In this document: positions 26,250 to 33,932 of the stretch, in pieces | Layout of the letters: each line of letters begins with the position of its first letter | Position numbering within the stretch: the first letter of the stretch is position 1 | Assembly (NCBI GenBank): GCA_900469955.1 | Contig: UBYX01000002.1 | Location: 336,618-379,035 of the forward strand | DNA from: Hyphomicrobiales bacterium | GTDB taxonomy: Bacteria > Pseudomonadota > Alphaproteobacteria > Rhizobiales > Rhizobiaceae | Reading direction: 5' to 3' | Length of the DNA: 42,418 nucleotides | Translations under genes and position numbers: made by a program | Notes under the pieces: model-generated | What the model saw: only the letters and a program-made list of their open reading frames with translations | What the model was told of the DNA's origin: nothing | Databases searched by the model: none

Positions 26250-27731
26250 ATGAGCATTGCTGACCGGTTGGTGACTGGAAGTCTCTGGGTCACCCTTTCG
26301 AGGGTCATCGTCAACGGATTGTCGACGCTCAGCACCATTATCCTGGCCTGGTATCTTATGCCCTCGGATTTCGGCGTGGTGGCGCTTGCGACAACCATGC
26401 TCGCCATCGTCTCGACGGTGACCGAGCTTTCGCTCGGCGAAGCGCTCATCCGGCATGAAGATCCCGGAGAATCCCATTTCAGCGCGGCATGGACATTGGC
26501 TGCGACGCGCGGCCTGATATTGTGCCTTCTCTTCGCCGCATTCGCCTATCCGGCGTCCGTCCTCTACGAGGAACCGCGCCTGTTCGGCGTTCTCCTCGCG
26601 CTCAGCCTCAGCCTCCTGATCAACGGCCTTGCCAATCCACGTAGGATCATGCTCCAGCGGGAGCTGATTTTCTGGCAGGAGTTCGTATTGAACGTCGCTC
26701 AGAAAGTCGCCGGTTTTGTAGCGACCGTCGCCATAGCGGTCATCTATCACAGCTATTGGGCGCTTGTGGTCGGCACGTTGGTGATGCAGGCGACGAACGT
26801 TTTGACCTCTTATCTGGTCATGCCGTTCCGTCCTCGCATAACCTTTTCCCATATGCGGGAGTTCTTTTCGTTCTCCGTCTGGATCACCGCCGGACAGATC
26901 GTCAACACGCTCAACTGGCGGTTCGATTACCTGCTTATCGGCAAGCTGCTGAACGGCTCCGCGCTCGGCTATTATTCGCTTGGCGGCCAGCTGGCGATGA
27001 TGCCGACGCGTGAGGCCACGGCACCCCTGACCGCGACCATCTATCCCGGATTCGCCAATGTCCGCCACGACCCCTATCGCCTGGCCGCAGCCTATCAGCG
27101 GGCGCAGGCGCTCCTGACGGCCGTTGCCCTGCCCGCCGGCATCGGCATGGCCGTCGTTGCAGATCCCCTCGTCAGGCTCGTGCTCGGCGAAAAGTGGCTT
27201 CCGGTGATCTTCATCATCCAGGCGCTCTCCTCGGTCTACGCGTTGCAGACTCTCGGCTCTCTCAACCAGCCGCTCGGCATGGCGCTCGGCCATACCCGCA
27301 CCCTGTTTATCCGCGATACCCAGATGCTTCTGGTGCGGGTCCCGGTGATTACCATCGGCCTGGTGTTCTGGGGGCTTCCGGGGCTGATCGTAAGCCGCGT
27401 GCTCACCGGGCTCTTCAGCGCGTTCGTCAACATGATCATCGTGAAGCGCTTCATCAATGTTTCGGTCGCGGCGCAACTCTGGGCCAATTTCAGGGCGCTT
27501 GCGAGCTCGGCGGTCATGGCCGCGGGCGTCTTGCTTGCTCACCGGCATATGGGGGTCGAGACCGCGCCGATGGCGCTGGCTCTGCAGCTCGCCATCCTCA
27601 TCTGCCTTGGAGGCCTTCTCTATTGCGCCTCCAGTATCGTTCTTTGGCTGGTCATGGACCGTCCAAACGGTCCTGAGACCGAAATAAGAAGAATCGCCTC
27701 CAAGGTGATCTCCAAAGTCAGTCACGCCTGA
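26250..27731 (+). CDS. Wzx-type polysaccharide flippase, MOP superfamily
   Basis: The 493-residue protein has about 12-14 membrane segments and the polysaccharide-synthase pattern: MSIADRLVTGSLWVTLSRVIVNGLSTLSTIILAWYLMPSDFGVVALA at the N-terminus, ANPRRIMLQRELIFWQEFVLNVAQKVAGFVATVAIAV (about 130-165), FSFSVWITAGQIVNTLNWRFDYLLIGKLLNGSALGYYSLGGQLAMMPTREATAPL and TIYPGFANVRHDP in mid-protein. It would move a lipid-linked oligosaccharide across the inner membrane. GAAGGGG 6 nt upstream of the ATG at 26250 is better than an ATG ten codons earlier. It heads a three-gene set with a pyruvyltransferase and a glycosyltransferase. No polymerase, chain-length regulator or outer-membrane export gene is adjacent. 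Confidence 0.88.
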   Translation: MSIADRLVTGSLWVTLSRVIVNGLSTLSTIILAWYLMPSDFGVVALATTMLAIVSTVTELSLGEALIRHEDPGESHFSAAWTLAATRGLILCLLFAAFAYPASVLYEEPRLFGVLLALSLSLLINGLANPRRIMLQRELIFWQEFVLNVAQKVAGFVATVAIAVIYHSYWALVVGTLVMQATNVLTSYLVMPFRPRITFSHMREFFSFSVWITAGQIVNTLNWRFDYLLIGKLLNGSALGYYSLGGQLAMMPTREATAPLTATIYPGFANVRHDPYRLAAAYQRAQALLTAVALPAGIGMAVVADPLVRLVLGEKWLPVIFIIQALSSVYALQTLGSLNQPLGMALGHTRTLFIRDTQMLLVRVPVITIGLVFWGLPGLIVSRVLTGLFSAFVNMIIVKRFINVSVAAQLWANFRALASSAVMAAGVLLAHRHMGVETAPMALALQLAILICLGGLLYCASSIVLWLVMDRPNGPETEIRRIASKVISKVSHA

Positions 27732-27772
27732 TCAGAGGCTTGTTTCATTACAACTTTCGAAAGAGAGGCACG

Positions 27773-28771
27773 ATGCCCGGCGCACAGCAATCCGAACTCA
27801 TCACCAGGCTGCAGGACAGAACTCACGATTGCCTGAAGCAATTCGTCAAGCCTGATGAACCTTTGGCGATATTGGACTTCCCCGACATCAAGAACTGCGG
27901 GGATTCCGCGATCTGGCTGGGAGAGATGGCTTATCTCAAGGATCGCTACGCAAAGCGGCCCGCCTATGTCTGCACGACGGACGATTTTTCACCGGACGAG
28001 CTGACGAGCGCGGCCCCCAATGGTCCGATCTTCATTCACGGGGGCGGCAATTTCGGCGACGTATGGGTGTTCCATCAGGATTTCCGGGAGCGCGTGATGG
28101 AGCTGTTTCCCCACCGGCAGATCGTCCAGTTTCCGCAGTCGATTCATTACAAATCTCCGGAGCGGCTGGAGCAAAGCAAGCGGGCGATTGGCAAGCACGG
28201 GAACTTCGTGCTCCTGGTGCGCGACGAGGAATCGTTTCAGTTCGCCAAGGAAAACTTCGATTGCCAGGTGCATCTGTGCCCGGACATGGCCTTCTGCATC
28301 GGCAGCATAGAGCCCGATGCGCCGCAATTCCCGGTTCTTGCAATGCTCCGTGAGGACAAGGAGCAGGTTGGAACGGTTGATTTTTCCGCCTATCCCGACA
28401 TTCCGAAGGAAGACTGGATTACCGAAAACCGTTCAAAGGTACGCGTTGCAAAGGCGCTCGGCGCGGCATCCGCACTGCTTCATCTCAGCCCCTCCGAAAT
28501 TCGGCTGCGTAAACTGGATGCGGCGGCCAACAACCGCTTCCAGCGCGGTATCCGACAGATTTCCCGCGGCAAGGCCATCGTCACCGACCGCCTGCATGTG
28601 CATATCTGCTCGCTTCTGATCGGGCGCCGCCATGCCGTGCTCGACAACAATTACGGAAAGATCCGGCGTTTCATGAATGCTTTTTCAGGAGGCACGGATC
28701 TCTCTTACAAGGCTACCTCCCTCGATGATGGCATTCGATGGGCACGGGAACAGGCAGGTATCGCAGCGTGA
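27773..28771 (+). CDS. Polysaccharide pyruvyl transferase family protein
   Basis: The 332-residue protein belongs to the PF04230 family (CsaB, EpsO, ExoV type). Marks are LDFPDIKNCGDSAIWLGEMAYL near the N-terminus, IFIHGGGNFGDVW (about 84-96), IVQFPQSIHYKS (about 117-128), LLVRDEESFQFAKE and the C-terminal AIVTDRLHVHICSLLIGRRHAVLDNNYGKIRRF. These enzymes add a ketal pyruvate from phosphoenolpyruvate to a sugar, or in some relatives carry out other transfers, giving the glycan a negative charge. AGAGAGG precedes the ATG at 27773; a TTG eleven codons upstream is less likely. It lies 41 bp after the flippase and 31 bp before the glycosyltransferase. Confidence 0.88.
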   Translation: MPGAQQSELITRLQDRTHDCLKQFVKPDEPLAILDFPDIKNCGDSAIWLGEMAYLKDRYAKRPAYVCTTDDFSPDELTSAAPNGPIFIHGGGNFGDVWVFHQDFRERVMELFPHRQIVQFPQSIHYKSPERLEQSKRAIGKHGNFVLLVRDEESFQFAKENFDCQVHLCPDMAFCIGSIEPDAPQFPVLAMLREDKEQVGTVDFSAYPDIPKEDWITENRSKVRVAKALGAASALLHLSPSEIRLRKLDAAANNRFQRGIRQISRGKAIVTDRLHVHICSLLIGRRHAVLDNNYGKIRRFMNAFSGGTDLSYKATSLDDGIRWAREQAGIAA

Positions 28772-28802
28772 CCCAGCCCAGAGACAAGGACCGGAGGCCG
28801 TC

Positions 28803-29612
28803 ATGAGTGTTGTAACGTTCATCATCCCTGTGAGGCATCAGAAAAACGCCCGCGACTGGAGCCTGCTGAAGAGAAATCTCACCCAGACCGTTGCCTCGAT
28901 CGCCAATCAGACCAGCCGTGACTGGCGGGGAATAATCGTCGCCAACAGAGGCGCCGATCTTCCTGTGCTGCCGGACAAGTTCTCGGTGACGTGGGTGGAT
29001 TTTCCGCCGAACGACATCCATGACCGAGGTAACGCGACCGAAGCGGATTTTCTGGACTCCTTCCGTGCCGACAAGGGCCGGCGAGTGCTCGCGGGCATGC
29101 TCGATGCCCGCGACAGCCGCTTCTTCATGATCGTCGATGATGACGATTTCGTAAGCTCTCGTATCGTTGAGTATGTTTCCCAGCACCAGAACGAGAACGG
29201 TTGGACGATCGACAAGGGTTACATCTGGGACGATGGCGGCAGTCTCTTACTGGGCCGCGACCAGTTCAGCCACTATTGCGGGACATCGCTGATCATTCGC
29301 TCTGATCTGTACGGACTGCCGCCAAGCGCGGAGGAGGCTTCGCTCGAGTGGATCAAGGATATGCTCGGCAGCCATGTCCGCATAGCACCGGCCTTGGCCG
29401 ACCGTGGGACGCCATTGAGCTCGCTACCTTTTCCGGGCGCCGTTTACCGCGTCGCTCACAAGGGATCGCACAGCAAGGCACCCAGCCTCATTGAGATGTA
29501 TTTCCTGAACAGGAACGCTCTCAAGCGGCCGGTCAATACCCTCAGGAACCTGTCGCGGTTGCGCCTTCTGTCCGCTGACCACAAGAGAGAGTTCTTCGGG
29601 CTTTCGAAATAG
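28803..29612 (+). CDS. GT-A fold glycosyltransferase-like protein
   Basis: The 269-residue protein starts with a Rossmann-like strand, VVTFIIPVRHQKNARDWSLL, and has NLTQTVASIANQTSRDWRGIIVANRGAD, close to family 2 glycosyltransferases but with an altered first loop. The acidic motif FMIVDDDDFVS (about 107-117) is the likely metal/nucleotide-sugar DxD site. It lacks the extended C-terminal region of processive enzymes and any membrane helix, so it probably adds one sugar in the cytoplasm. GGAGG 5 nt upstream fixes the ATG at 28803. It is the last gene of the flippase/pyruvyltransferase set. Donor and acceptor are unknown. Confidence 0.8.
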   Translation: MSVVTFIIPVRHQKNARDWSLLKRNLTQTVASIANQTSRDWRGIIVANRGADLPVLPDKFSVTWVDFPPNDIHDRGNATEADFLDSFRADKGRRVLAGMLDARDSRFFMIVDDDDFVSSRIVEYVSQHQNENGWTIDKGYIWDDGGSLLLGRDQFSHYCGTSLIIRSDLYGLPPSAEEASLEWIKDMLGSHVRIAPALADRGTPLSSLPFPGAVYRVAHKGSHSKAPSLIEMYFLNRNALKRPVNTLRNLSRLRLLSADHKREFFGLSK

Positions 29613-29628
29613 CCATTTGCCTTCCGCC

Positions 29629-29660
29629 ATCCTGAAATGCGGCTTCGCATTTCAGGATGT
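29629..29660. terminator. Long perfect hairpin after the glycan cassette
   Basis: CATCCTGAAATGCG (29629-29642) pairs perfectly with CGCATTTCAGGATG (29647-29660) across the loop GCTT. It follows the glycosyltransferase stop by 16 bp. The tail (TTGCACC) is poor in T, so it may be a repeat-type element or processing signal rather than a classic terminator. Confidence 0.5.
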
Positions 29661-29786
29661 TGCACCAAATGACGAGCGGATGCGGGTGCGGATTTCGTGT
29701 CTGGACAAGAGAGCGGCAGGGCGATGCTTGCCGACTTCAGCCTCTTCAGCGCATTCGGGGGCGAGATCGGCTCTCGCCCGTCCGCT

Positions 29787-30770
29787 TCAAGCAGAAAGTC
29801 GGGCTTCGGATGGTGCCTCGTCGTAGTGTATCCGCAGACAGCTGCGAACGCCTTCGGGAGCGAAGACCGTCTCCACCTCCCCCATTCCTCCCGAAAGAGC
29901 AGCGGGAATGAGCTTGCTGCCGAATCCCTGGCGCTCCGGCTGAGTGACCGACGGGCCGTTGCTTTCGGTCCAGTGGATCTCGACGAGTTGCGGCAACATC
30001 CGCCATTCGACGCTGACAATTCCCTCCGGCACCGAAAGGGCGCCGTATTTGGCGGCATTGGTGGCGAGCTCGTGGATGATCAAACCGATGCGCGGCGTGA
30101 TGGCTTCCTGCAACTGAACGCTCGGCCCTGAAAACCGGAACCGCTCCGGGCCATAAGGCGAGAGCAAGACGCGAAGAAGCGCGTGCAGATCGGGCGGTGC
30201 GCCGGCGCTGCCCGAAGAAATGCGATGCGACTGCGAGAGCGCCGACAGCCGACCTTCAAACAGCGGCATGAAGCGTTCCGGCTCCTTGGTATTGCGCCAT
30301 GTCAGCTGTGCGATGGACAGCACGAGCTGCATGATATTCGAAACGCGGTGGCGCATTTCGCGCGCCATGATTTCCGCTTCCCTTTCGGCCGCCTGCTGAG
30401 CCTGAATAGCCTGCTGAAGCGCGTGGATGATGGTGACCATCAAGCCGCCGAACACGACGAACATGACCGTCGCGGCCATGGTGCCCGCCCAGGCGCCGCC
30501 GGTGGTAGCGCCTGCCAGAGCGAAAGAGGCGGCAGCAACGATCACCAGGGCGCCGGCCCAAGGACCGCCCCACGCCGCCGACACCACGATCAGCGGATAG
30601 AAAGTCAGGAACGGCGCGCCGGTCAGCCATATCGAAAGGAAGGTACGTATGGCGAAACCGGCTAGAAGGCATGCGATAGCGACCACCAGCCCGCGTTTCC
30701 ATGATGGGGGCTCATCCGGCAGGAGACGCTTCCAAAACTCTCCGCCAGCCCAGACTCGCTTACGCTCCAT
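29787..30770 (-). CDS. Membrane-bound HWE-family histidine kinase
   Basis: The 327-residue protein has an N-terminal membrane domain of about four helices (residues 26-117), similar to the DUF4118 sensor region. Phospho-acceptor His141 lies in MAREMRHRVSNIMQLVLSIAQLT. The kinase core shows the HWE pattern: His233 in the N-box IIHELATNAAKYGAL and Trp267-x-Glu269 in IHWTESNGP. HWE kinases are abundant in Rhizobiales and often act in general stress or light signalling. AGGGGA before the ATG at 30770 selects this start over a longer frame. No response regulator is adjacent. The cyclase gene upstream on the same strand is separated by 285 bp containing a tandem repeat. Confidence 0.88.
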   Translation of the reverse strand: MERKRVWAGGEFWKRLLPDEPPSWKRGLVVAIACLLAGFAIRTFLSIWLTGAPFLTFYPLIVVSAAWGGPWAGALVIVAAASFALAGATTGGAWAGTMAATVMFVVFGGLMVTIIHALQQAIQAQQAAEREAEIMAREMRHRVSNIMQLVLSIAQLTWRNTKEPERFMPLFEGRLSALSQSHRISSGSAGAPPDLHALLRVLLSPYGPERFRFSGPSVQLQEAITPRIGLIIHELATNAAKYGALSVPEGIVSVEWRMLPQLVEIHWTESNGPSVTQPERQGFGSKLIPAALSGGMGEVETVFAPEGVRSCLRIHYDEAPSEARLSA

Positions 30771-30967
30771 CAAATTCCCCTCTGCCGGCCGCATCCGCGA
30801 CGATAATCCCTGTCCCGAGCAAATCATCGTCAGACAATGCTGACGCAGCATAGCCGGAAGTTCTAGACTGCGCATCCCCTGATCCACAAGATCAGCAGCA
30901 AGCCGGCGCTATTCGGTGAACGCTTCCATGGCGCTTGAGCGCCGGATAGGGACATTCTGTCGCCATT

Positions 30968-31006
30968 CGATACAGTCGATGCACCCGTCCGATACAGTCG
31001 ATGCAC
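30968..31006. repeat. Tandem 17-bp direct repeat
   Basis: CGATACAGTCGATGCAC occurs exactly twice, at 30968-30984 and 30990-31006, with a 22-bp period. It lies between the cyclase gene and the HWE kinase gene, about 200 bp before the kinase start. The near two-turn spacing suits a DNA-binding protein, but a chance duplication is not excluded. Confidence 0.75.
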
Positions 31007-31055
31007 GATCCGCGTACAGGTTCCCCAAAGCAATCCCCCTTGCACCACGTAACGG

Positions 31056-32951
31056 TCACGTCGCTGACTTCGCGATCTGATACCAGGTCCGGTTCGCGCT
31101 GACGACCTGATTACGTCCCGCTTCCTTCGCCCGATAAAGCGCCGCATCGGCCTGTGTGAATAGGGCCTGAGCGGTTATGTCGCCCGGCGCCTCCGGCGGC
31201 AGCGTGGCGGCTCCGATGCTGACCGTAACGTGGCCGAACGGCAAATTGGCCGTATGCGGCAATTCCAGCGCGCTCACTTGCACGCGGATTCTTTCCGCCA
31301 CCGTCCAGGCTCCGCCGACATCCGCATCGGTCAAAAGCACCGCCATCTCCTCGCCGCCGTAGCGGGCGGCGATGTCGCCGGGACGTTTGACACAACTCCT
31401 GACGACGGCGGCGATCTGCGTGAGGCATTCGTCGCCAACCGCATGACCGTAAACGTCGTTCAACAGCTTGAAGCGGTCGGCATCGATCATCAGAAGAGAC
31501 AACGGCGTCCTGCTGCGGCGGGCACGCTTCATCATCTCCTCGAATCGGACGTTGAAGGAGCGCCGGTTGGCAAGCTTCGTCAGATCGTCGGTACTGGCAA
31601 GCTGATCCAGCTGGTCATGCATGACCTTGTGCGTCGTGACGTCGCGGGTGATCGCCACGACGCGCGTCGCGCTCGCCTTGTTTTGCTCCGGCAATTTACT
31701 CAGGGCCGTCTCGAGCCAGACCTCCTCGCCGCTCGGCTTCACATGCTTGATGAGGAACTTTTCGTGAGTCGATCCGGTTTGCAGCCGCGCGGCAGCCTCG
31801 CGGACGGTCGCCTCGGCTTCTTCCGTCATGCCGGCATAGACGCTTTTTCCGATCAATCTGTCGGGCTCGATGCCGAGGATCACGGCCGAGGATGGAGAGA
31901 CATATTCCCGGATGCCGTTCTCATCGAAGCGCGAAATCACGTCGCTCGAAGATTCCGCAAGCAACCTGAACTCGGCCTCGCGGGCCGCAAGCTGCGCCTC
32001 GCTTTCCTCACGCCGCTTGAGCTGCTGGCGCCAGTGCGACGCGGCGAGGATCGAAACGGCCATTAACACGGCGGCATAGATCCAACGGATCCTGGCCTCC
32101 TCCATCCACGCGACCAAAATCTGTCGCTTCGAGGCCGCGGCGAGTACGACGATGCCGGTTCGGTCGCTCTGATAAAAGCCGCCGATCCGCAGCTGCCGGT
32201 CCACCGGCGATCGGTAATGATAGGCTCCGGCCGTTGCCGCCTTCAGGTATCGCGAAAAGAGTTCGTGCGCGGCAATGTTGGTGCCCAACAGGCTTTCAGC
32301 CATCGGACCGCGCGCAAGAACCATGCCGTCGCCACGCGCGATCAGGAACGACCCGTCGCTCCCTACCGGGAAACTCCGGAAGAAGTTGACGAAATGCTTG
32401 ACGCGGATGGTGGAGACAACGACGCCCCCGAACGAACCGTCCTCCCGGGGGACCTTCTGTGAAATCGGCCAGACCCAATCACCCGAAAGGCGGCTCTTGA
32501 TCGGTTTGCCGAGAACCGGCAGCGGGAAAGGCTTGGCCTTGTGAAACTGGAAATATTCCCGGTCCGTATAGAGTGCGTCGGCGGGCGGCCGAGGGGCCGA
32601 GGTCGCGATCATACGGCCTTCCGCGTCGATGTAGGAAAGCGTGTCGAGCGTCGGGGACGCCTTCATCTGACGCGTGATGAGCGCACTGATCTTTTGCGCC
32701 ATGTGAGGATGGCCCTCTTCATCGGTGATCTCCGAGATCAGACTGGCAAGAGGCAGCCGCGAGGTCTCGATGACATCGTCCGCGTGCTGGGCAATTGCCT
32801 CCGCGGTCTGCTCCAGGCTCCTCTCGGCCCGTCCGACCTCTGCTCTCCAATTTGAATATTCCGTCCAGCCGAGCAAAACGGAAAAGGCCAGAAATCCGAA
32901 CAGGACGGCGACGGGTGTCGTCTTCGTGGACCGGATCATCAAGGCCTTCAT
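31056..32951 (-). CDS. Cache-PAS-GGDEF diguanylate cyclase
   Basis: The 631-residue inner-membrane protein has a first helix (about 12-29) and a periplasmic double-Cache-like sensor to about 285 (LYTDREYFQFHKA, GDWVWPISQKVPREDGSFGGVVVSTIRVKHFVNFF). A second helix (IRWIYAAVLMAVSILAA) and a PAS domain (about 325-440) follow. The GGDEF domain starts at STDDLTKLANRRSFN and has active-site GGEEM at 532-536. An RxxD inhibitory site (RPGD, 523-526) sits five residues before it, so product inhibition by c-di-GMP is expected. It should make c-di-GMP and may influence motility or exopolysaccharide. TGGAG 7 nt before the ATG at 32951 fixes the start. Confidence 0.92.
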   Translation of the reverse strand: MKALMIRSTKTTPVAVLFGFLAFSVLLGWTEYSNWRAEVGRAERSLEQTAEAIAQHADDVIETSRLPLASLISEITDEEGHPHMAQKISALITRQMKASPTLDTLSYIDAEGRMIATSAPRPPADALYTDREYFQFHKAKPFPLPVLGKPIKSRLSGDWVWPISQKVPREDGSFGGVVVSTIRVKHFVNFFRSFPVGSDGSFLIARGDGMVLARGPMAESLLGTNIAAHELFSRYLKAATAGAYHYRSPVDRQLRIGGFYQSDRTGIVVLAAASKRQILVAWMEEARIRWIYAAVLMAVSILAASHWRQQLKRREESEAQLAAREAEFRLLAESSSDVISRFDENGIREYVSPSSAVILGIEPDRLIGKSVYAGMTEEAEATVREAAARLQTGSTHEKFLIKHVKPSGEEVWLETALSKLPEQNKASATRVVAITRDVTTHKVMHDQLDQLASTDDLTKLANRRSFNVRFEEMMKRARRSRTPLSLLMIDADRFKLLNDVYGHAVGDECLTQIAAVVRSCVKRPGDIAARYGGEEMAVLLTDADVGGAWTVAERIRVQVSALELPHTANLPFGHVTVSIGAATLPPEAPGDITAQALFTQADAALYRAKEAGRNQVVSANRTWYQIAKSAT

Positions 32952-33205
32952 AGAACTACTCCAGAGCCGCTCTCGAACATTTCCAGAAATACATTACAAA
33001 GAGCTAAATAACGTGCCTTCTGCTAGTCCGGGAAATGACCGGCAAAAAACAGTAGGTGTAGCGATGTCTAACACCTTCAAGGTCTTCGACGAATTTCAAG
33101 GGAGCGCCTCCCGCGATTCCAGCGGCCCGATGGAACCTTCAGCGCGCTTTTCGGCTTTCTAACATCGGAAACCTTAGCTTCAGCGAACATCCGGGATTTT
33201 GAAAA

Positions 33206-33757
33206 ATGTCCTCGCCAAACGGACGCAACAACATATTCGACAGGTTCTCGACTGCCGTTGCCGAATGGTCCGGCAAGCCGATCGCCTTCGTCCTGGCGGT
33301 GATGCTCATCGCCATCTGGGCGCTGACTGGACCTATCTTCGGGTTTTCTGAAACATGGCAACTGGTCGTCAACACCGCCACGACCATCGTCACCTTCGTA
33401 ATGGTGTTCGTTCTGCAAAATTCCCAAAACCGCGATGGCAGGGCAGTTCAGGCGAAACTCGACGAACTCATCCTGACCAGCCAGGCAGCCAACAAGTTCG
33501 TCGGCATAGAGAAACTCGACGAACGCGAACTGAGAAAATTGAGCGACCGCCTCGAGGAACAAGCCAAGGCGCTCGATGATCATGCGGACGACATTGAAGA
33601 AGAGAAGACAAGCGCTCACCCGTCGTTCTCGCCGGACGGCATAAAACCTTCGGCATCTGAGGAACTTGGTGAGGCAGTGGATGTTCGATCCCTGAGAAGC
33701 GGAGCGCAGCAGAATGAGACCCGAAGACGAACCAGGTCTGGCGCCATCAGCCGATAA
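33206..33757 (+). CDS. Low-affinity iron permease-like small membrane protein
   Basis: The 183-residue protein resembles the bacterial low-affinity iron permease family (PF04120): FDRFSTAVAEWSGKPIAFVLAVMLIAIWALTGPIFGFSETWQLVVNTATTIVTFVMVFVLQNSQNRDGRAVQAKLDELI, with two membrane helices (about 25-45 and 52-72). A charged helical segment follows (GIEKLDERELRKLSDRLEEQAKAL). The C-terminal 50 residues are low complexity and outside the family core. Despite the family name, iron transport by the bacterial two-helix members is poorly tested. A small membrane protein gene overlaps the last 44 nt in another frame. Confidence 0.8.
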   Translation: MSSPNGRNNIFDRFSTAVAEWSGKPIAFVLAVMLIAIWALTGPIFGFSETWQLVVNTATTIVTFVMVFVLQNSQNRDGRAVQAKLDELILTSQAANKFVGIEKLDERELRKLSDRLEEQAKALDDHADDIEEEKTSAHPSFSPDGIKPSASEELGEAVDVRSLRSGAQQNETRRRTRSGAISR

Positions 33758-33884
33758 CCATGGGGAGAAGGTAAAGAAAGCGCGTGCCGGCCGCGGTCTT
33801 GTCTTCTTCATCGCCGGCGTGGCGATCGCAGCGCTGCTGCTTTACCTGACCATCGGGATCTATGCCGGCATCAGCAACGGTTGA
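33714..33884 (+). CDS. Tiny single-pass membrane protein overlapping the previous gene
   Basis: The 56-residue frame encodes a soluble, charged N-terminus (MRPEDEPGLAPSADNHGEKVKKARAGRG) followed by one strong membrane helix (LVFFIAGVAIAALLLYLTIGIYAGI). A GGAG lies about 9 nt before the ATG. It overlaps the preceding gene by 44 nt in the +1 frame and ends 15 bp before a strong terminator, the expected place for a last operon gene. I recognise no family; the hydrophobicity pattern and position make it credible. Confidence 0.65.
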   Translation: MRPEDEPGLAPSADNHGEKVKKARAGRGLVFFIAGVAIAALLLYLTIGIYAGISNG

Positions 33885-33899
33885 GACCGAAGCGGAGGC

Positions 33900-33925
33900 A
33901 AAAAGGCGGCTCGCGCCGCCTTTTT
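33900..33925. terminator. Strong bidirectional terminator between convergent genes
   Basis: AAAAAGGCGGC (33900-33910) pairs with GCCGCCTTTTT (33915-33925) around TCGC. It serves the small membrane gene from the left and preA from the right. Confidence 0.9.
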
Positions 33926-33932
33926 GATTGAT

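Noticed and set aside
26157..27725. Minus-strand open frame of 522 codons opposite the flippase
   Set aside because: Very rich in His, Arg, Asp and Glu with no family motif, typical of an antisense shadow.
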